A stretch of DNA of 23,896 bases from a virus, in the IMG/VR virus record IMGVR_UViG_3300025886_000163, positions 1 through 23,896 of that record. One strand, written 5' to 3'. The notes beneath the pieces were generated by a model that saw nothing but the letters and a program-made list of their open reading frames with translations, was not told the origin of the DNA and did no database searches. A program made the position numbers and the translations under genes. Of this stretch, positions 23,303 through 23,896 are shown in pieces; the stretch's first letter is position 1; each line of letters starts with the position of its first letter.

Positions 23303-23839
23303 TTAGAAACTAGAAAGATTACCAGCAATCATGATTCTTTCATGGTCGCAAGTATGCTCTGGAACTTCGTGATGTAACCAGCCAGGGAAGATAGTCATGG
23401 TACTTACAGTAGGTGTCACACGATAATTTGCGTGAGTAAAGACTAAAGGACTGCATTGCTCACACCCACTGACGCAATACGTCCAACTCCAAGTATCAGG
23501 CCAGTGCGTATGACTATTGGTGAACTGACCTTTACCGTATATCAATCCCCAAGAGGTAGACACTTTATACTGAGTAGGGTTCTGTGTTCCGTCTTCGTTG
23601 GTTCTGGTTGCAAGAGGTAACAACTGTGCAAGACCTATAGCTGCATTACTTAACATACGAAACGCCTTAGATTGGTGATGCATATCCCAACGAGTCATCA
23701 TACACTGTGCAGAAGGGTTTCGCATTCCCAGACTATCTCCAGCAGTTCGGATATCTTCCTCTAGTATCTTATTCAGGTCTTCTACATTCGTCAGAGTTTC
23801 CGTATGGACAGGAAAACTTTCATCAAATTTAATCATCAT
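23303..23839 (-). CDS. 2OG-Fe(II) oxygenase-like protein
   Basis: This 178-aa protein resembles the short phage 2-oxoglutarate/Fe(II) dioxygenases of the 2OG-FeII_Oxy_5 type. The C-terminal half has the expected order: a His cluster at H110/H112 (SHTHWPDTWSWTY), a following beta strand (PLVFTHANYR), the FPGWLHHEVP motif with H156/H157, and R168 in HERIMIAGN, the usual position for binding the 2-oxoglutarate carboxylate. Which histidines bind iron cannot be settled by eye. The N-terminal 100 residues look like the usual helical lead-in. The start is ATGATG with a GAGAGA-type ribosome site upstream. It lies just upstream of the baseplate genes. Such enzymes are common in marine T4-like phages, where the substrate is mostly unknown; hydroxylation of a protein side chain is one option. 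Confidence 0.75.
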   Translation of the reverse strand: MMIKFDESFPVHTETLTNVEDLNKILEEDIRTAGDSLGMRNPSAQCMMTRWDMHHQSKAFRMLSNAAIGLAQLLPLATRTNEDGTQNPTQYKVSTSWGLIYGKGQFTNSHTHWPDTWSWTYCVSGCEQCSPLVFTHANYRVTPTVSTMTIFPGWLHHEVPEHTCDHERIMIAGNLSSF

Positions 23840-23894
23840 CAGAGTTATCTCTCACAGACGAATCGGAGTTTAGATTCGAGGATTTTTTACGTTC
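23829..23894 (-). CDS. 3'-end fragment of a gene running off the right edge
   Basis: One minus-strand frame stays open from the window edge for 21 codons and stops with TAA at 23829-23831. The visible tail is very hydrophilic, rich in Ser, Asp and Asn, and ends in three aspartates (SVRDNSDDD). The stop lies a few bases inside the next gene, so the two reading frames overlap by 11 bases, as is usual in this tightly packed region. The other two frames close within a few codons. With only the extreme C-terminus visible the product cannot be named, and a chance open frame of this length is possible. Confidence 0.4.
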   Translation of the reverse strand, partial: ERKKSSNLNSDSSVRDNSDDD

Positions 23895-23896
23895 CT

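Noticed and set aside
23275-23328. N-terminal extension of the 57-aa gene to a TTG codon
   Set aside because: It would overlap the oxygenase gene and needs a rare start, and the extra residues show no signal peptide or domain. The internal ATG is simpler.
1-23896. tRNA genes, insertion sequences or attachment sites
   Set aside because: The gaps between genes are all under 50 bases, too short for a tRNA, and no transposase, terminal repeats or integrase was seen.

Overview
This window reads as part of the late, virion-structure region of a marine T4-like myovirus (cyanophage or pelagiphage type). Every gene I accept lies on the minus strand, so the biological order runs from the right edge to the left. 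The DNA is AT-rich and the genes are packed with almost no spacing. The T4-type baseplate order gp5 - (unknown) - gp25 - gp6 - gp7 - gp8 is kept. The host is inferred from the family resemblance of the proteins (SAR11 or picocyanobacteria); no sequence search was possible.

Layout, right to left. At 23.1-23.9 kb lie the last codons of a gene that runs off the edge, a 2OG-Fe(II) oxygenase-like gene and a 57-codon gene of unknown role. At 18.3-23.1 kb is the start of the baseplate block: gp5 (central spike, without a lysozyme domain), a 252-aa conserved-looking protein, gp25 and gp6. At 12.3-18.3 kb are a very large gp7-like wedge protein (1500 aa) and gp8. At 5.9-12.3 kb is a 2126-aa DUF4815-type baseplate/tail protein. 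At 0-5.9 kb is a set of small virion proteins and fibre or adhesin genes: a 76-aa coiled-coil protein, a 409-aa fibre with a cupredoxin-like module, 155- and 109-aa small proteins, a 381-aa fibre, a glycine-rich adhesin, a 141-aa protein and a 354-aa fibre.

The products should work together as one machine: the gp5 spike at the centre, gp25/gp6/gp7/gp8 forming the wedges, the DUF4815 protein at the periphery, and the fibres and adhesins touching the host. Expression looks late-phage. Boxes matching the T4 late promoter (TATAAATA and one-base variants) sit in the few gaps, usually 5-7 nt before a Shine-Dalgarno. Many genes overlap by one base (TAATG), which suggests translational coupling.

The observations most worth a second look are: (1) a cupredoxin-like His/Cys-x2-His-x2-Met pattern inside a tail fibre; (2) a short DGTD...NAG repeat shared by two fibres, the gp7-like protein and the DUF4815 protein; (3) a hairpin over the gp5 ribosome-binding site overlapped by a possible late promoter, resembling the T4 gene e arrangement; and (4) the constant, very short distance between late boxes and Shine-Dalgarno sequences. 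No tRNA, CRISPR array, insertion sequence or gene-free stretch over 300 bases was seen.
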